Source: Nocardia jinanensis
GTDB taxonomy: Bacteria; Actinomycetota; Actinomycetes; Mycobacteriales; Mycobacteriaceae
Reading direction: 5' to 3'
DNA length: 64,000 nt
Assembly (NCBI RefSeq): GCF_014645735.1
Contig: NZ_BMMH01000002.1
Coordinates: forward strand, 186,001 to 250,000
Every line of letters begins with the position of its first letter. The stretch's first letter is position 1. A program made the translations under genes and the position numbers. The notes under the pieces are model-generated. The model had not been told where the DNA came from and searched no databases. It saw only the letters and a list, made by a program, of their open reading frames with translations. Below are positions 17,483 through 26,532 of this stretch, piece after piece.

Positions 17483-18421
17483 ATGTTCGGCAGCGCTGCC
17501 CGCACGACAATTGTCGATCGGCGAAGAATGCTCCATCTGGCTGCTGCGACCGTAGCATTCGCCGCGGCCGCATGTGGCGGCAACGCACCCCACCGGATCC
17601 AGCTCGGCTCCGGACTCGCCGGCGGGTTGTTTCATGAATTCGGAAACACCCTGGCCGAAGCAGCCGAGCGCTCCCCGACAGTCCGGATAACCCCCGTGCC
17701 TACCGCCGGATCGGTGAAAAACCTCGAAATGCTGGCGAGCGGCGGCCTCGACGCAGCTCTGACACTCGGCGATACCGCCGTAGCCACCGGCACCCGGGGC
17801 CTGGCAGTGGGCCGGCTCTACGAGACCTACATCCACCTGGCGGTACCCATCGACAGTCCCGTCCAGCACATCGGCGAGCTACGGGGCGCCCGGGTGGATG
17901 TAGGAGTCGCCGGGTCGGGCGCCGCTCTCACCGCGGAGCGGTTGTTCCGGACCGCCGGTCTGGAACTCGGTATCGATATCACGGTGTACCACCGCGAGTT
18001 GTCCGAAGCTGCGGCAGCGCTCGCTTCCCGGACTGTGGACGCGATCGTCTGGGGTGCCGGTGTTCCGACCCCCGGAATCGCGGCGCCGGCATCCATTCGG
18101 CTCCTCGATCTCGGTGACTGGGTGCAGCCGATCCGAGAGCAGTTCGGGTACCCCTACGACCGAGTGCCCGTTCCCGCGAACACCTATCCCGGAGTTGCCG
18201 GTTTCGAGACCGTCGGGGTACCGGTCCTGATACTCGTCACCCCCGATATCGCCGACAGTATCGTGGTCGCGCTTGCCGAACTCCTCCTGCACCACAGCGG
18301 CACACTCGTGCCCGAACGCGCACGCGGTTTGCAGTTCTTCGATCGCCGCTGGCTGGTGAACACCGGAAGTATCCCGCTACATGCCGCCGCGGCCTCCTAC
18401 TACCGCAGTCAGCACGGCTGA
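17483..18421 (+). CDS. TAXI family solute-binding lipoprotein (copy 2)
   Basis: 312 residues, paralogous along its full length to the copy at 12990. The signal peptide has a DRRRMLHLAAATVAFAAAAC lipoprotein pattern with the cysteine near residue 35. Shared core motifs are IQLGSGLAGGLFHEFGNTLA, LEMLASGGLDAALTLGD, LRGARVDVGVAGSGAALT, VPANTYPG and LQFFDRRWLVNTGSIPLH. ATG at 17483 gives a twin-arginine-like leader; ATG at 17528 is possible. No permease is linked. Its neighbours are the SUFU gene (divergent) and the frameshifted membrane gene (convergent). I infer an accessory sensing role, as for copy 1. Confidence 0.88.
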   Translation: MFGSAARTTIVDRRRMLHLAAATVAFAAAACGGNAPHRIQLGSGLAGGLFHEFGNTLAEAAERSPTVRITPVPTAGSVKNLEMLASGGLDAALTLGDTAVATGTRGLAVGRLYETYIHLAVPIDSPVQHIGELRGARVDVGVAGSGAALTAERLFRTAGLELGIDITVYHRELSEAAAALASRTVDAIVWGAGVPTPGIAAPASIRLLDLGDWVQPIREQFGYPYDRVPVPANTYPGVAGFETVGVPVLILVTPDIADSIVVALAELLLHHSGTLVPERARGLQFFDRRWLVNTGSIPLHAAAASYYRSQHG

Positions 18422-18562
18422 TCACCGGTATCCGCAGTCTCTCACCCACCGAAACCGGCGACGGCGGGCCCCGTGAATCCAACGGTCGATACACCGCCCT
18501 CGGTGGCGGACTCGTTGTCCGGAGCGCTGGTGCGGGAGGCCCACCGAAGGCCCCACCGGCAC

Positions 18563-19254
18563 TCACCAGAGCGCGAAGGAATAGTCGCCGGTGACGATCA
18601 GATGCACCCCTACGGCAATACCCGCCGCGGGGAACGCGATCCACGGCACGTTCGCACCGAAGTCGAATACCCGCGACCGCTCACCTTGTGACGACGGTTC
18701 GTAGCGTCTCATCAGCGCGGCCGAGAAATGCGTGATGGTCCCGTGAAATATCTGATAGAACACGACCGACATGGTCACCCCGAGCGCTGGTGCCGGCACC
18801 ACCTGCCAGGTCATCATCACCAGAATGAACAGGACCGGTACCGTATTGATGAAGGCGTTACCGGTCTCGATCACGAAAATATAGGAACGACGATCCACGA
18901 AACCCGGTTCGTCCCGTGCGTGGAATGCCCAGGCACGCACCCAATACCGGGGGTCGAAACCGCCGTGGGGCGCCCGCGCGCGGAGAATATAACCGAGCTG
19001 AGCACCGGAGGACTCGTCCGAGCTCGCTATCCGCTGATATTCGGCCTCGATCCGTGTCGAGAATGCGGCGAGATCAGTGCCGCAATATATATCAGCAGGC
19101 TGGTGGCCAGAAACAGCGAGAGCGCCGCGACGATCCAGGACACCCCGCGAATCGTCCAATGAGCGAGAGTGCTCACCAGCCAGATTCCGGCGACAAGCGC
19201 GACCGGCGCACACAACACCGGGATTCCACGATCCGCCGACGGGCCCGTGCTCAT
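18563..19254 (-). pseudogene. Membrane protein gene with apparent frameshift
   Basis: Two overlapping frames together make one sensible membrane protein of about 230 residues. The first (ATG 19254, stop 19027-19029) has two transmembrane helices (GIPVLCAPVALVAGIWLVS and IVAALSLFLATSLLIYIA), then turns into low-quality sequence. The second frame reads protein-like only from about 19055 (RIEAEYQRIASSDESS) and carries three more helices (VPVLFILVMMTWQVV and onward) to the stop at 18563. The shift falls between about 19085 and 19050. It could be a true inactivating mutation or a sequencing error. The family is unknown. It is the third gene of a minus-strand group with the two genes upstream (320-residue membrane protein and RDD protein). 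Confidence 0.68.
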
Positions 19255-19362
19255 GGCATCCGGCCTTGCTGCCGACAATCGACTCTCCTGCCGGATATTT
19301 ACGCCCGGGCACATCCGGTTCCGGGGTCGATCGTATTCCCGGACCGCCCACCCGGCCCGCTG

Positions 19363-20325
19363 TTACCGGCCGTCTTTACACCTACCTGAGCTGTTCGCCG
19401 GGCTCGGCTGTGCAACCACCCGGGTCCGACGACGATGCGGTTCACCTACGGTGAGCCGGCGCGGTGTCGCCTCCAGCAGCATCCGATCGATATCGAGGAG
19501 GAACGCCGCGAGCAACGGCTCCAGCGCAGCGGGTGCGGTGCGCTGCAGCAACAGCGAATGATCACCCACGGCAACGACCAGCTCGCCGAAACGGACGCCA
19601 CGGGTATCGGTCACCTCCCAGGCCGAATCCTGCACGCTGGTAACGGCGATGAAGGCACCGGGTGCATCGGCGGCGTCGTAGATCGTATAGCTGATCGTGC
19701 GACCGGCGCCGCGATCTGCCTCGACACGCCCCGACACCTCACCGGCATCGTTGTCGAGGTAGAGCACCCCGTATCCGGTACGAATCCGGAACTGTGTACC
19801 ACCGGAGCCGGTGAGCGCCACCATACGGCGGCGTGACCTGCGCCCCGACCACATCTTGCGGCCGGAGCTATCGCGTATGTCCCGGCCGCGTCGGATCCAC
19901 AGGTGCTGTTCGGGGCTCACCGCCGCGCGAAGCACCCGGGCCCGGCGTCTACTCCGAACCATGACCACCGCGATCGTCGCGCACGCTGCCAGCAGCGCCG
20001 AGTCGACCACGATCGCCCACAACAATCGAATCCACAGACCGGCCATCCGCTCCTTGTAGGCACCCACTACCGGGGCGACCCGCACGCCGATCAGCTCTCC
20101 CACATCGGAGCGGTTCGCTTGCGCGACAGCCCCTGATTGCCGAGTCCCGTCCGGCAGCGTCCAGCGCCCTTGGCACCGCGGGAACTTCTGGCCTGTGCAG
20201 CCCAGGACTTCCGCTTCCACCCTCGGTCCGGCGGTGAACGCGTAGAGCGCGAATCCGGCATAGCTGTTCGCCACCAGCAACGCGGCCACGGTCACACCGA
20301 TCGCCAGCAGTCTCCGGGGGTGCAC
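19363..20325 (-). CDS. Two-helix membrane protein of unknown function
   Basis: 320 residues. Helix 1 (residues about 6-28, LLAIGVTVAALLVANSYAG) and helix 2 (about 98-120, LLWAIVVDSALLAACATIA) enclose an external loop with CTGQKFPRC, probably disulfide-linked, and a short SH3-like strand pattern (WTLPDGTRQSGAV). The remaining 190 residues would be cytoplasmic, beta-rich, with a basic patch (RSRRRARVL). I do not recognise the family. It starts 6 bases after the RDD gene stop, so the two are co-transcribed and coupled. Confidence 0.75.
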   Translation of the reverse strand: MHPRRLLAIGVTVAALLVANSYAGFALYAFTAGPRVEAEVLGCTGQKFPRCQGRWTLPDGTRQSGAVAQANRSDVGELIGVRVAPVVGAYKERMAGLWIRLLWAIVVDSALLAACATIAVVMVRSRRRARVLRAAVSPEQHLWIRRGRDIRDSSGRKMWSGRRSRRRMVALTGSGGTQFRIRTGYGVLYLDNDAGEVSGRVEADRGAGRTISYTIYDAADAPGAFIAVTSVQDSAWEVTDTRGVRFGELVVAVGDHSLLLQRTAPAALEPLLAAFLLDIDRMLLEATPRRLTVGEPHRRRTRVVAQPSPANSSGRCKDGR

Positions 20326-20331
20326 GAAAGG

Positions 20332-20790
20332 TTACCGCCGTTCGTCCCGGTGCCGGATAACCCGCAGGCCGGCTGCTTCGCCGATCCCCCCGCCGTCCTG
20401 AGCGACCACCATGATGCCCAGGTACAGGAATCCGAGCAGCCACCGGCCCACCGCGCGCCAGAAGCCCGAGCGGCGTGCGTCGGTCACCCGGACCACCCGC
20501 AGACCGAATACGAGTTTGCCGAGACTGCCCCGGAAGAGAACCGGGCCGAGCACATGATTGACGAACGACACGGCGAGCGCGCAGGCGATCACCATCGGCA
20601 CGAAGATCGGATCGCCGAGCGAATACTGCAGGACACCGGCGACCAAGGCGACACCCGCTGAAGCGGGCACGAGGCAGTCGACAGTGGTGGCCCCGATCAA
20701 CCGGCCCTCTCCTGCTGCCGGCGGCACCCAGCGCGCGGGCGTCCCCGTCCCGGGGCTCGAGGTACCGGCGTCGTAGCGTGCTGCGTTCAC
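20332..20790 (-). CDS. RDD family membrane protein
   Basis: 152 residues with the RDD layout: a proline-rich start, RLIGATTVDCLVPASAGVAL (helix 1 with the conserved Arg and Asp), a second helix VPMVIACALAVSFVNHVL, the GSLGKLVFGLRVVRV turn typical of the family, and a third helix VGRWLLGFLYLGIMVV. RDD proteins are small membrane proteins, some linked to sodium or lipid transport; no substrate can be inferred. GTG at 20790 is chosen since upstream residues are not family-like; a weak GGAA precedes it. Confidence 0.85.
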   Translation of the reverse strand: MNAARYDAGTSSPGTGTPARWVPPAAGEGRLIGATTVDCLVPASAGVALVAGVLQYSLGDPIFVPMVIACALAVSFVNHVLGPVLFRGSLGKLVFGLRVVRVTDARRSGFWRAVGRWLLGFLYLGIMVVAQDGGGIGEAAGLRVIRHRDERR

Positions 20791-20996
20791 GTTTCCGATT
20801 CTGGCGGACCACCGGAGAAGGTACATCCTGGTCGCCCGCAAATTCACCTGCTGCACGGAGTTGTCGCAGGTAGCCAGCCGGATCAAGGGTATGTAAAAAG
20901 TCCCGGCCCGGGTCGCACCGACCCACCCGAAATATCCATGATTATGGTTTACCAGCGTGCTCTGGGCTCTATCCGCTATGCCCACTCACACTCCTC

Positions 20997-21002
20997 AGGA
21001 GG
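20997..21002 (+). promoter_or_regulatory. Strong ribosome-binding site
   Basis: A perfect AGGAGG four bases before the ATG at 21007. It decides the start of the proline-rich membrane protein against an open frame reaching further upstream. Confidence 0.75.
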
Positions 21003-21006
21003 TCCG

Positions 21007-21774
21007 ATGTCCCAGCCCGGGCAGCCGAATCCGCTGCCGCAGGCCGGTCAGCCCCTGGCGCAGCACCCATATGCACCGCAGGGGCAGCCGTACCCATCGC
21101 AGGGACAGCCGTACCCGATGCCGGGTCAGCCGTACCCTCCCGGTCCCCAGTGGGCACCGCCACCACCGCGTTCGGGTCGCGGCGGGGTCATGGCGGTGGT
21201 CGTGGTACTCGTCTTCGTACTGCTGGGCGGGGGTGGTGTCGGCGCGTACTTCCTGTTCGGCGCAAGCAGTTCGGACGACGGTCCCGTGGTGGACACCTCA
21301 CGGGACCTCGCCGAGGCACCCATGGGGTGCGGACTGTTCACCGAGGCCGATATCGCGCTCTTGATCCCGGGCCGGTTCACCACCGAGCCGACCGCGATCG
21401 TCGGCGGTAACAAAGACTACGAGAACTCCGCACAATGCATGTACTCCAATCAGGGGATCGCCACCGGGTCGCTACCTGTGGCGTTCGTCAGCGTTACGAC
21501 CCGGCTGCACAAGGCCGATTCCACGGAGTCCGGGGTCGACAAGGCGAAAGACGACCTGAGCCGTAAGACAGGCTCGCCGGCGGGTGTCCCCGGGGCCGAC
21601 GACGACAAGTTCCGGGAGATCGAGAGCAGCCGTGACCGGGTGATCGCAGCCGAGATCTCCGTGCTCTACCGCAATGTCGTCATCACCATCCACTACACCC
21701 ACTACGCGCTCGGCGAGAAACAGTTCACCCAACCACTGCTGGCCCTGTCCATCCTGGGGCTGGAGAAGCTGTGA
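21007..21774 (+). CDS. Proline/glutamine-rich single-pass membrane protein with DUF3558-like exterior
   Basis: 255 residues. Residues 1-57 are a cytoplasmic PGQP/GQPYP repeat tail, as in many mycobacterial/nocardial envelope proteins. One transmembrane helix (VMAVVVVLVFVLLGGGGVGAYF) covers about residues 60-82. The outer domain begins with MGCGLFTEADIALLIPG and has CMYSN; the two cysteines and the C-x-L-(L/F) start recall DUF3558-type lipoprotein domains, here on a membrane anchor. The ribosome-binding site and ATG are clear. It is divergent from the RDD operon. Function unknown. Confidence 0.82.
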   Translation: MSQPGQPNPLPQAGQPLAQHPYAPQGQPYPSQGQPYPMPGQPYPPGPQWAPPPPRSGRGGVMAVVVVLVFVLLGGGGVGAYFLFGASSSDDGPVVDTSRDLAEAPMGCGLFTEADIALLIPGRFTTEPTAIVGGNKDYENSAQCMYSNQGIATGSLPVAFVSVTTRLHKADSTESGVDKAKDDLSRKTGSPAGVPGADDDKFREIESSRDRVIAAEISVLYRNVVITIHYTHYALGEKQFTQPLLALSILGLEKL

Positions 21775-22013
21775 CCGTCGACCTCGACGGTCACGACGGC
21801 GGGGCGATCTCCTGGTGGACTCCGACCGCCGCCGAAAGGCGCTGTACCCATGCGACGACCGACAGCCTCATGATCCAGGACGAAAACCGTGACCGAACCC
21901 GACCTCCCGACCTTGATCCGGAGCACATCCCCGCGGTCTACACCTTCATCGACCCGGAGGACTGGACCGCGGGCAACTTCGACAGGGTCCAGACATACTG
22001 GGACTGCCACTGA
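21771..22013 (+). CDS. Small hypothetical protein
   Basis: 80 codons starting GTG, overlapping the previous stop (GTGA), with moderately high third-position GC and an acidic composition (VDLDGHDGG..., FIDPEDWTAGNFD). There is no transmembrane helix and no family I recognise. The overlap suggests coupling, but the length is short enough for a chance frame. Confidence 0.4.
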   Translation: MTVDLDGHDGGAISWWTPTAAERRCTHATTDSLMIQDENRDRTRPPDLDPEHIPAVYTFIDPEDWTAGNFDRVQTYWDCH

Positions 22014-22212
22014 CGCCTGGCGTAGGAAGGCGCATACCGCAGGGGCCTCGGCACAACCCGATGCGGACAACCGCGTTCGCGACGATTCATTGATCAGCAG
22101 GCGTCACAGACGTCACCCCGGTGACCTTGCCCTCCGGATCCCATTCTCGGCCGAGGCAGGCTACACAGCCTTTCATTGCCGACGCCCTCACCGGAAACTT
22201 GTCCATGTGGCC
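22014..22212. other. Convergent intergenic region
   Basis: 199 bases between convergent genes. A short inverted repeat GTCACC/GGTGAC at 22112-22125 with almost no loop is the only structure seen; too weak to call a terminator. An open frame crossing this region on the plus strand runs into the TPR gene and was not accepted. Confidence 0.4.
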
Positions 22213-25200
22213 TCAGCCATTCTCCCCGTCCTCGGTATTCCGGGTGCGGATCCGGCCGGCCAGATGCCGCGCCCGCACCAGTCGCGGGCCGAAAACCCCT
22301 GGCTCCCCACGGGCCAAATCTGTGTACAGCGTGACCGAACGCTCGGCCAGGGTGATCGCTGCCCCGGGGTCACGGTCACCGAGCAGGTCGGCGGCGACGC
22401 CACAGGCCGCCGCGAGTTCGGGGAGAAACCGGGCGCTGGCCAACTCCACCGCATTCTCGGTGAGCCGCAGTGCGCGGCGGGCGCATTCGAGTGCGGCGTC
22501 GTCCCGAGCGAGTCGAGTCAGATGGAGGCTGTGCCGGCGCAGACAGACCGCCAGCTCGGGCCCGTGTAGCCGCGGTTCGCCGGCCGCCAGGGTTTCCCAC
22601 ATCGCCACGGCACGAGAACTGTATTCCAGTGCCTGCCGGTGGTCCCCGGCGCTCGACAGATGCCGGGCGTGATCCACCAGCGCACCCGCAAAGAATTCGT
22701 CTCTGTCCCGCCGGTCCGCACAAACACGCTCGTAGAGTTCGACGGCGCGCCGGGACAAGCGGAGGGCATCGCCGTCACTGTCGTCCATTGCGCGCAGCCA
22801 GCGGGCCCGGTGCCACAGCGCCCACGCCAGATCATCCGACGGCTTGTCGCTCTGGGCCGCCAGTTCCTCCCAGAGCGACACTGCCCGGGCACTGAGTTCG
22901 AGCGCCTCGGCGAGTCGACCCACTTCGGCCAGACTGTCGGCGAGCAGATCGTGACCGTCGGCTATGTGCCAGCGCCGGTCACCGGTGCCCGCGCCTGCGA
23001 TCTCCTGCCCCAGCAGCAGTGCCGCGCGAGCCACCACCACCGCTTCCTGACGTCGGCCCACGTCGCCGAGTATCCAGATCTGGTCGCGCAGCGCATCGGC
23101 CAGCCGAGACCGGTGGCGAACCCGGTCGGTCGCGACCAGATGCAGTGCCCACCGCACTGATTCGGCGATCGCGCGCACTGCCTCGGTACGGTGGCCGCGC
23201 CGACCCGAGCGGGTCGCGTAGCTGTGGTGCACGGCAACCAGCCCCGGTACCAGATCGTCGCGCCCGGAGTCGATGATCTCCTCATACAGGGTCGCGCTGC
23301 GTTCCCAGTGCATTGCTGCCCGGCTCGGCTCCGCGAGAGACACTCGCAACTGCGCGGCCCAGCCCTCACTGTGTGCCAGGGCCGGCAGACCGGTGGCGGG
23401 AGATTCGGCGGCGATCGCCTGCCGGATGTCCAGGGCGCGATCCAGCGCGGACGAAGCGCTGTCGCGCTGACCGCTGCGCTCGAGGGCCCACGCCCGATAC
23501 TCCATGGAGATCGCCCAGTCTTCGCGGTAGCGGATCGCGTCCTGGGCACTCAGCGTCTCGTAGGCAGACGCGGCCTGTTCGGCGTACTCGGCGGCTTCGG
23601 CCCATTCCTGATTGTCGCGACAGAACCCGGCATGGTTACCGAGCGCGTCGGCCAACGTGGGCAGATAACGGTGCGCATAGTTGCCGACGAGATCTCGCCA
23701 CAGTCGCACCGCGGCCCGTGAGCTTTCACGTCCTTCCGGCCACCGCCCTGCCTCGACGAGGCGCGACGCCAGACCCGCGGTGGATCGGGCCAGTCCGGCG
23801 CGGTTCTGCTCGCGTTCGGCAACGGTCTCGGCTTCGACCACTCGCACCGCCCGGCGCTGGGCCGCTACCGCCTCGGTGTGACGGCCCGCGCGGGATAGCG
23901 CAGCGGAGTACGCGAGCAGCGCCCGTGCCAGGTCCAGCCCGAGCTCCCGCGGATCGCCGTCGGTGAGTTCGTCGAGTAGCGCGACCGCGCGTTCGGCGCA
24001 GACGAGACCTTCCGCTGTCCGGTCGAGCCCGTTGAGCCGGACCGCCTGGTTGACGAGGGTATAGCTCAGAGCCGGGCCGTAGGCGCGCCGATCTCCGGCG
24101 GCCAGCCCCTCGAGCAGCCCCAGACCGCGGGCCGCGGAGATCATGGCCTCGTCCACTCGGCCGACTTTCCCCAGCAGCAGCGCATGATTGCTGAAGCAAC
24201 GCGCCGCGCGCTCGGCGTGCTGTTGCCCGTCCTCGTCCAGCAGAGCGTCGAAACACGCCACAGCCTCGCGCGACACGCCGGCCGCTTCCTCGCATGCTCC
24301 GTCCTCGAACAGACACACCGCGTATTTGTCCAGAGCGCCGGCCAACTCGCGCCGAAACCGCTGGGGATCGGCCCGCGCGAGCCGTCGCACCAGTTCGACG
24401 CCACGACGCGAGTACTCCAGCGCGTCCCGTAGGGCGCCGATTCCGGACAAGAAGGTGGAATGATTCCCGAGGGCGATGACCAGCTCATCCCCCTCACCCA
24501 CCGGGTCGGCCGCCGCCATCCGTTCCCGAAGCTCCACCAGCGGGGTCGAATATGTCAACGCCTCCGCCGGCCGCCCGCGACGATCCAGATTCCGTATCAT
24601 CCGGTGCAGACCCGACGCTCGCCGCTCGTCCCGGACCGGTCCCTCGGGCAAGGCGTCGCAGATCTCCAGCACCCGGGTGACCAGCGGTGGCACTGCGTCG
24701 TTGTCGCCCATATCTTCGTGCACCGACGCCAGCCGGTTCAGCGCGTACGCGAGATCGTGCAGATGGGCTCGCGGATTCGACTCCGCAAGGCGCGCATAGA
24801 TCGTCTCGGCCCGCGCCGCGGCGGCCAGAGCCTCGTCGAACAAGCGCAGCGCCGCGGCGGCGATCGACTGCGTGCACAGCACATTCGCCAAGTCGGCGTC
24901 GTGCTTGCCCCCGACGGCACCCTCGTACAGGGTCACGGCTCGCGCGGTCAGGTCTCGCGACATCTGGTACTCCCGGCGCCGGTTGAGTACGAGTACGCGA
25001 TTGTGCAGCGCATTGGCCAGCGCAACCCGATGCCGATCGGGTTCGGCACGGGCCAGGTATTCGATCAGCGCCACTGCCTGCCGGGAACGACGTTCGGCGT
25101 CGTCGGTTCGCCACGACCGCAGGTGCATCCGGGCGGCGCAGGTCAGCGCCCAGCTCAGGTTCGGCCGATACCGTTCGGCGTTCATCACCGTCAGCTCGCG

Positions 25201-26532
25201 GGCAGCGATGACGGCCCGTTCCGCCGTATCGGAGGCTTCAGCAGAACGGCGAGCGGCCCGCAGCCTCTGTGCCTGCGCCCGCAGCTCGTCCACCGCGGCA
25301 GCCAGATGTGCCGTCCGGTCCGTCTCGGCGAAACGCAGCCACGCTTCGGCCGCCATCTCACCGAATTCCACTGCCGCGCAGTGGTCGCCCAGTTTCTCGG
25401 CCGTGGAAACGATGTTGCGGTATCCGGCGGCTACCACGGACACTTCGTCGGCGGCGCCGCGTACTGCCTGCGCCTGCACCGCGACCGCCCGCCGCCATAC
25501 CTCGTACGCCTCGGTCTGCCGTTGCGCGCGATGCAAATACCTGCCGTGGTCCCGTAGCCTGCGGGCCAGGGTGCGTCCGCCGGACCGGCGGCCTTCGGTA
25601 TCGGCTTCGGCTTCGGTGACAGCGACGAGCCGCGCGGACAACGCGGCCGATTCGACCGGCATATCCAGGCGAGTGAGCACCGCGAGGAGCGCGGTGAGGT
25701 CACCGAACCGGGTGAGCTCCATGGTGGCCATTGCCCGCAACGTCGCAATACGGTGGAGCTTCCACTCGCCTGCGGCAGCTGTTTCACCGAATCGTTCCAG
25801 TAGTTCGATATGGCTTCGCCACATGAAGTCGAGGCGTCGAACGGCAGTGGGCCCCTGCTGGTCCACCAGTTCCTCCAACAAGCGCACGCCGCGCTCGGAG
25901 CAGTCCGTCGCGGCCACCGCACCGTCCGTCCGCGCCACATACTCGGCCCCGATCCGATGAGCCTCCGCCAGTTCTCCCAGGTAGCGGAGCCGCTCCTCCC
26001 CTGTCAGGGCGCCGAGAACCTCGATTCGCCGCGCCACCGCACGCGCGGTACGTGCCAGCCGACCGGCATCCTCGTCGGCAGCAGCTTTGTCGGCGAGGAC
26101 GATCATCAGTGTCGGGAGCAGCTGGTCGAGCTGCACAAGCGCGCGTTCGTGCTCGGCGGGCCCGCACTCTTCACAGAGTTCTAGCGCCACGTCGAGCAGG
26201 TCGGCCGCGATGTCATATGCCCCGTCGGCCTCCGCCTCCACAGCCCGATCCTGTAGCGCCTCGACCAGCGGCCATCGGCGCGGGTCGGTGCGCCACGCTG
26301 CCCGCGCGGCGGCTATCAGCGCCCGGTGCAGTGAGACGAATACCTCGTACGCGAAGCTCACCTGCAGGGCGGTCGCCGCGGCCGCACGGGATACCCGTGG
26401 TTCGCCGGACCACTGTTCGAGCGCCAGCAGGAAATCGGTTGCGGGGCGGATATCCTCCCCGCGTGCCAGAGCCCACACCGCATCGGCGAGCAGCAGCGGC
26501 AAGGCGTCGGCGAACTCCCATGGGTCATCCAT
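22213..26532 (-). CDS. Large TPR-repeat protein coupled to the giant gene
   Basis: 1,439 residues, almost entirely amphipathic helices in tetratricopeptide-like pairs. Typical repeat units read like LADALGNHAGFCRDNQEWAE, LARALLAYSAALSRAGRHTE and LANALHNRVLVLNRRREYQ, recurring roughly every 40-45 residues from about residue 200 to the end. The first 170 residues form a separate helical N-domain (ADALPLLLADAVWALARGED). No catalytic motif, signal peptide or membrane helix is visible, so a cytoplasmic scaffold, chaperone or adaptor is likely. The ATG at 26532 overlaps the last 8 bases of the giant gene, so translation is coupled and the two products probably work together, for example as chaperone, secretion adaptor or immunity partner; which one cannot be read from sequence. 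Confidence 0.85.
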   Translation of the reverse strand: MDDPWEFADALPLLLADAVWALARGEDIRPATDFLLALEQWSGEPRVSRAAAATALQVSFAYEVFVSLHRALIAAARAAWRTDPRRWPLVEALQDRAVEAEADGAYDIAADLLDVALELCEECGPAEHERALVQLDQLLPTLMIVLADKAAADEDAGRLARTARAVARRIEVLGALTGEERLRYLGELAEAHRIGAEYVARTDGAVAATDCSERGVRLLEELVDQQGPTAVRRLDFMWRSHIELLERFGETAAAGEWKLHRIATLRAMATMELTRFGDLTALLAVLTRLDMPVESAALSARLVAVTEAEADTEGRRSGGRTLARRLRDHGRYLHRAQRQTEAYEVWRRAVAVQAQAVRGAADEVSVVAAGYRNIVSTAEKLGDHCAAVEFGEMAAEAWLRFAETDRTAHLAAAVDELRAQAQRLRAARRSAEASDTAERAVIAARELTVMNAERYRPNLSWALTCAARMHLRSWRTDDAERRSRQAVALIEYLARAEPDRHRVALANALHNRVLVLNRRREYQMSRDLTARAVTLYEGAVGGKHDADLANVLCTQSIAAAALRLFDEALAAAARAETIYARLAESNPRAHLHDLAYALNRLASVHEDMGDNDAVPPLVTRVLEICDALPEGPVRDERRASGLHRMIRNLDRRGRPAEALTYSTPLVELRERMAAADPVGEGDELVIALGNHSTFLSGIGALRDALEYSRRGVELVRRLARADPQRFRRELAGALDKYAVCLFEDGACEEAAGVSREAVACFDALLDEDGQQHAERAARCFSNHALLLGKVGRVDEAMISAARGLGLLEGLAAGDRRAYGPALSYTLVNQAVRLNGLDRTAEGLVCAERAVALLDELTDGDPRELGLDLARALLAYSAALSRAGRHTEAVAAQRRAVRVVEAETVAEREQNRAGLARSTAGLASRLVEAGRWPEGRESSRAAVRLWRDLVGNYAHRYLPTLADALGNHAGFCRDNQEWAEAAEYAEQAASAYETLSAQDAIRYREDWAISMEYRAWALERSGQRDSASSALDRALDIRQAIAAESPATGLPALAHSEGWAAQLRVSLAEPSRAAMHWERSATLYEEIIDSGRDDLVPGLVAVHHSYATRSGRRGHRTEAVRAIAESVRWALHLVATDRVRHRSRLADALRDQIWILGDVGRRQEAVVVARAALLLGQEIAGAGTGDRRWHIADGHDLLADSLAEVGRLAEALELSARAVSLWEELAAQSDKPSDDLAWALWHRARWLRAMDDSDGDALRLSRRAVELYERVCADRRDRDEFFAGALVDHARHLSSAGDHRQALEYSSRAVAMWETLAAGEPRLHGPELAVCLRRHSLHLTRLARDDAALECARRALRLTENAVELASARFLPELAAACGVAADLLGDRDPGAAITLAERSVTLYTDLARGEPGVFGPRLVRARHLAGRIRTRNTEDGENG

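Noticed and set aside
21889..22569. Plus-strand open frame running into the TPR gene end
   Set aside because: Its second half is the complement of the TPR gene and lacks protein-like composition.
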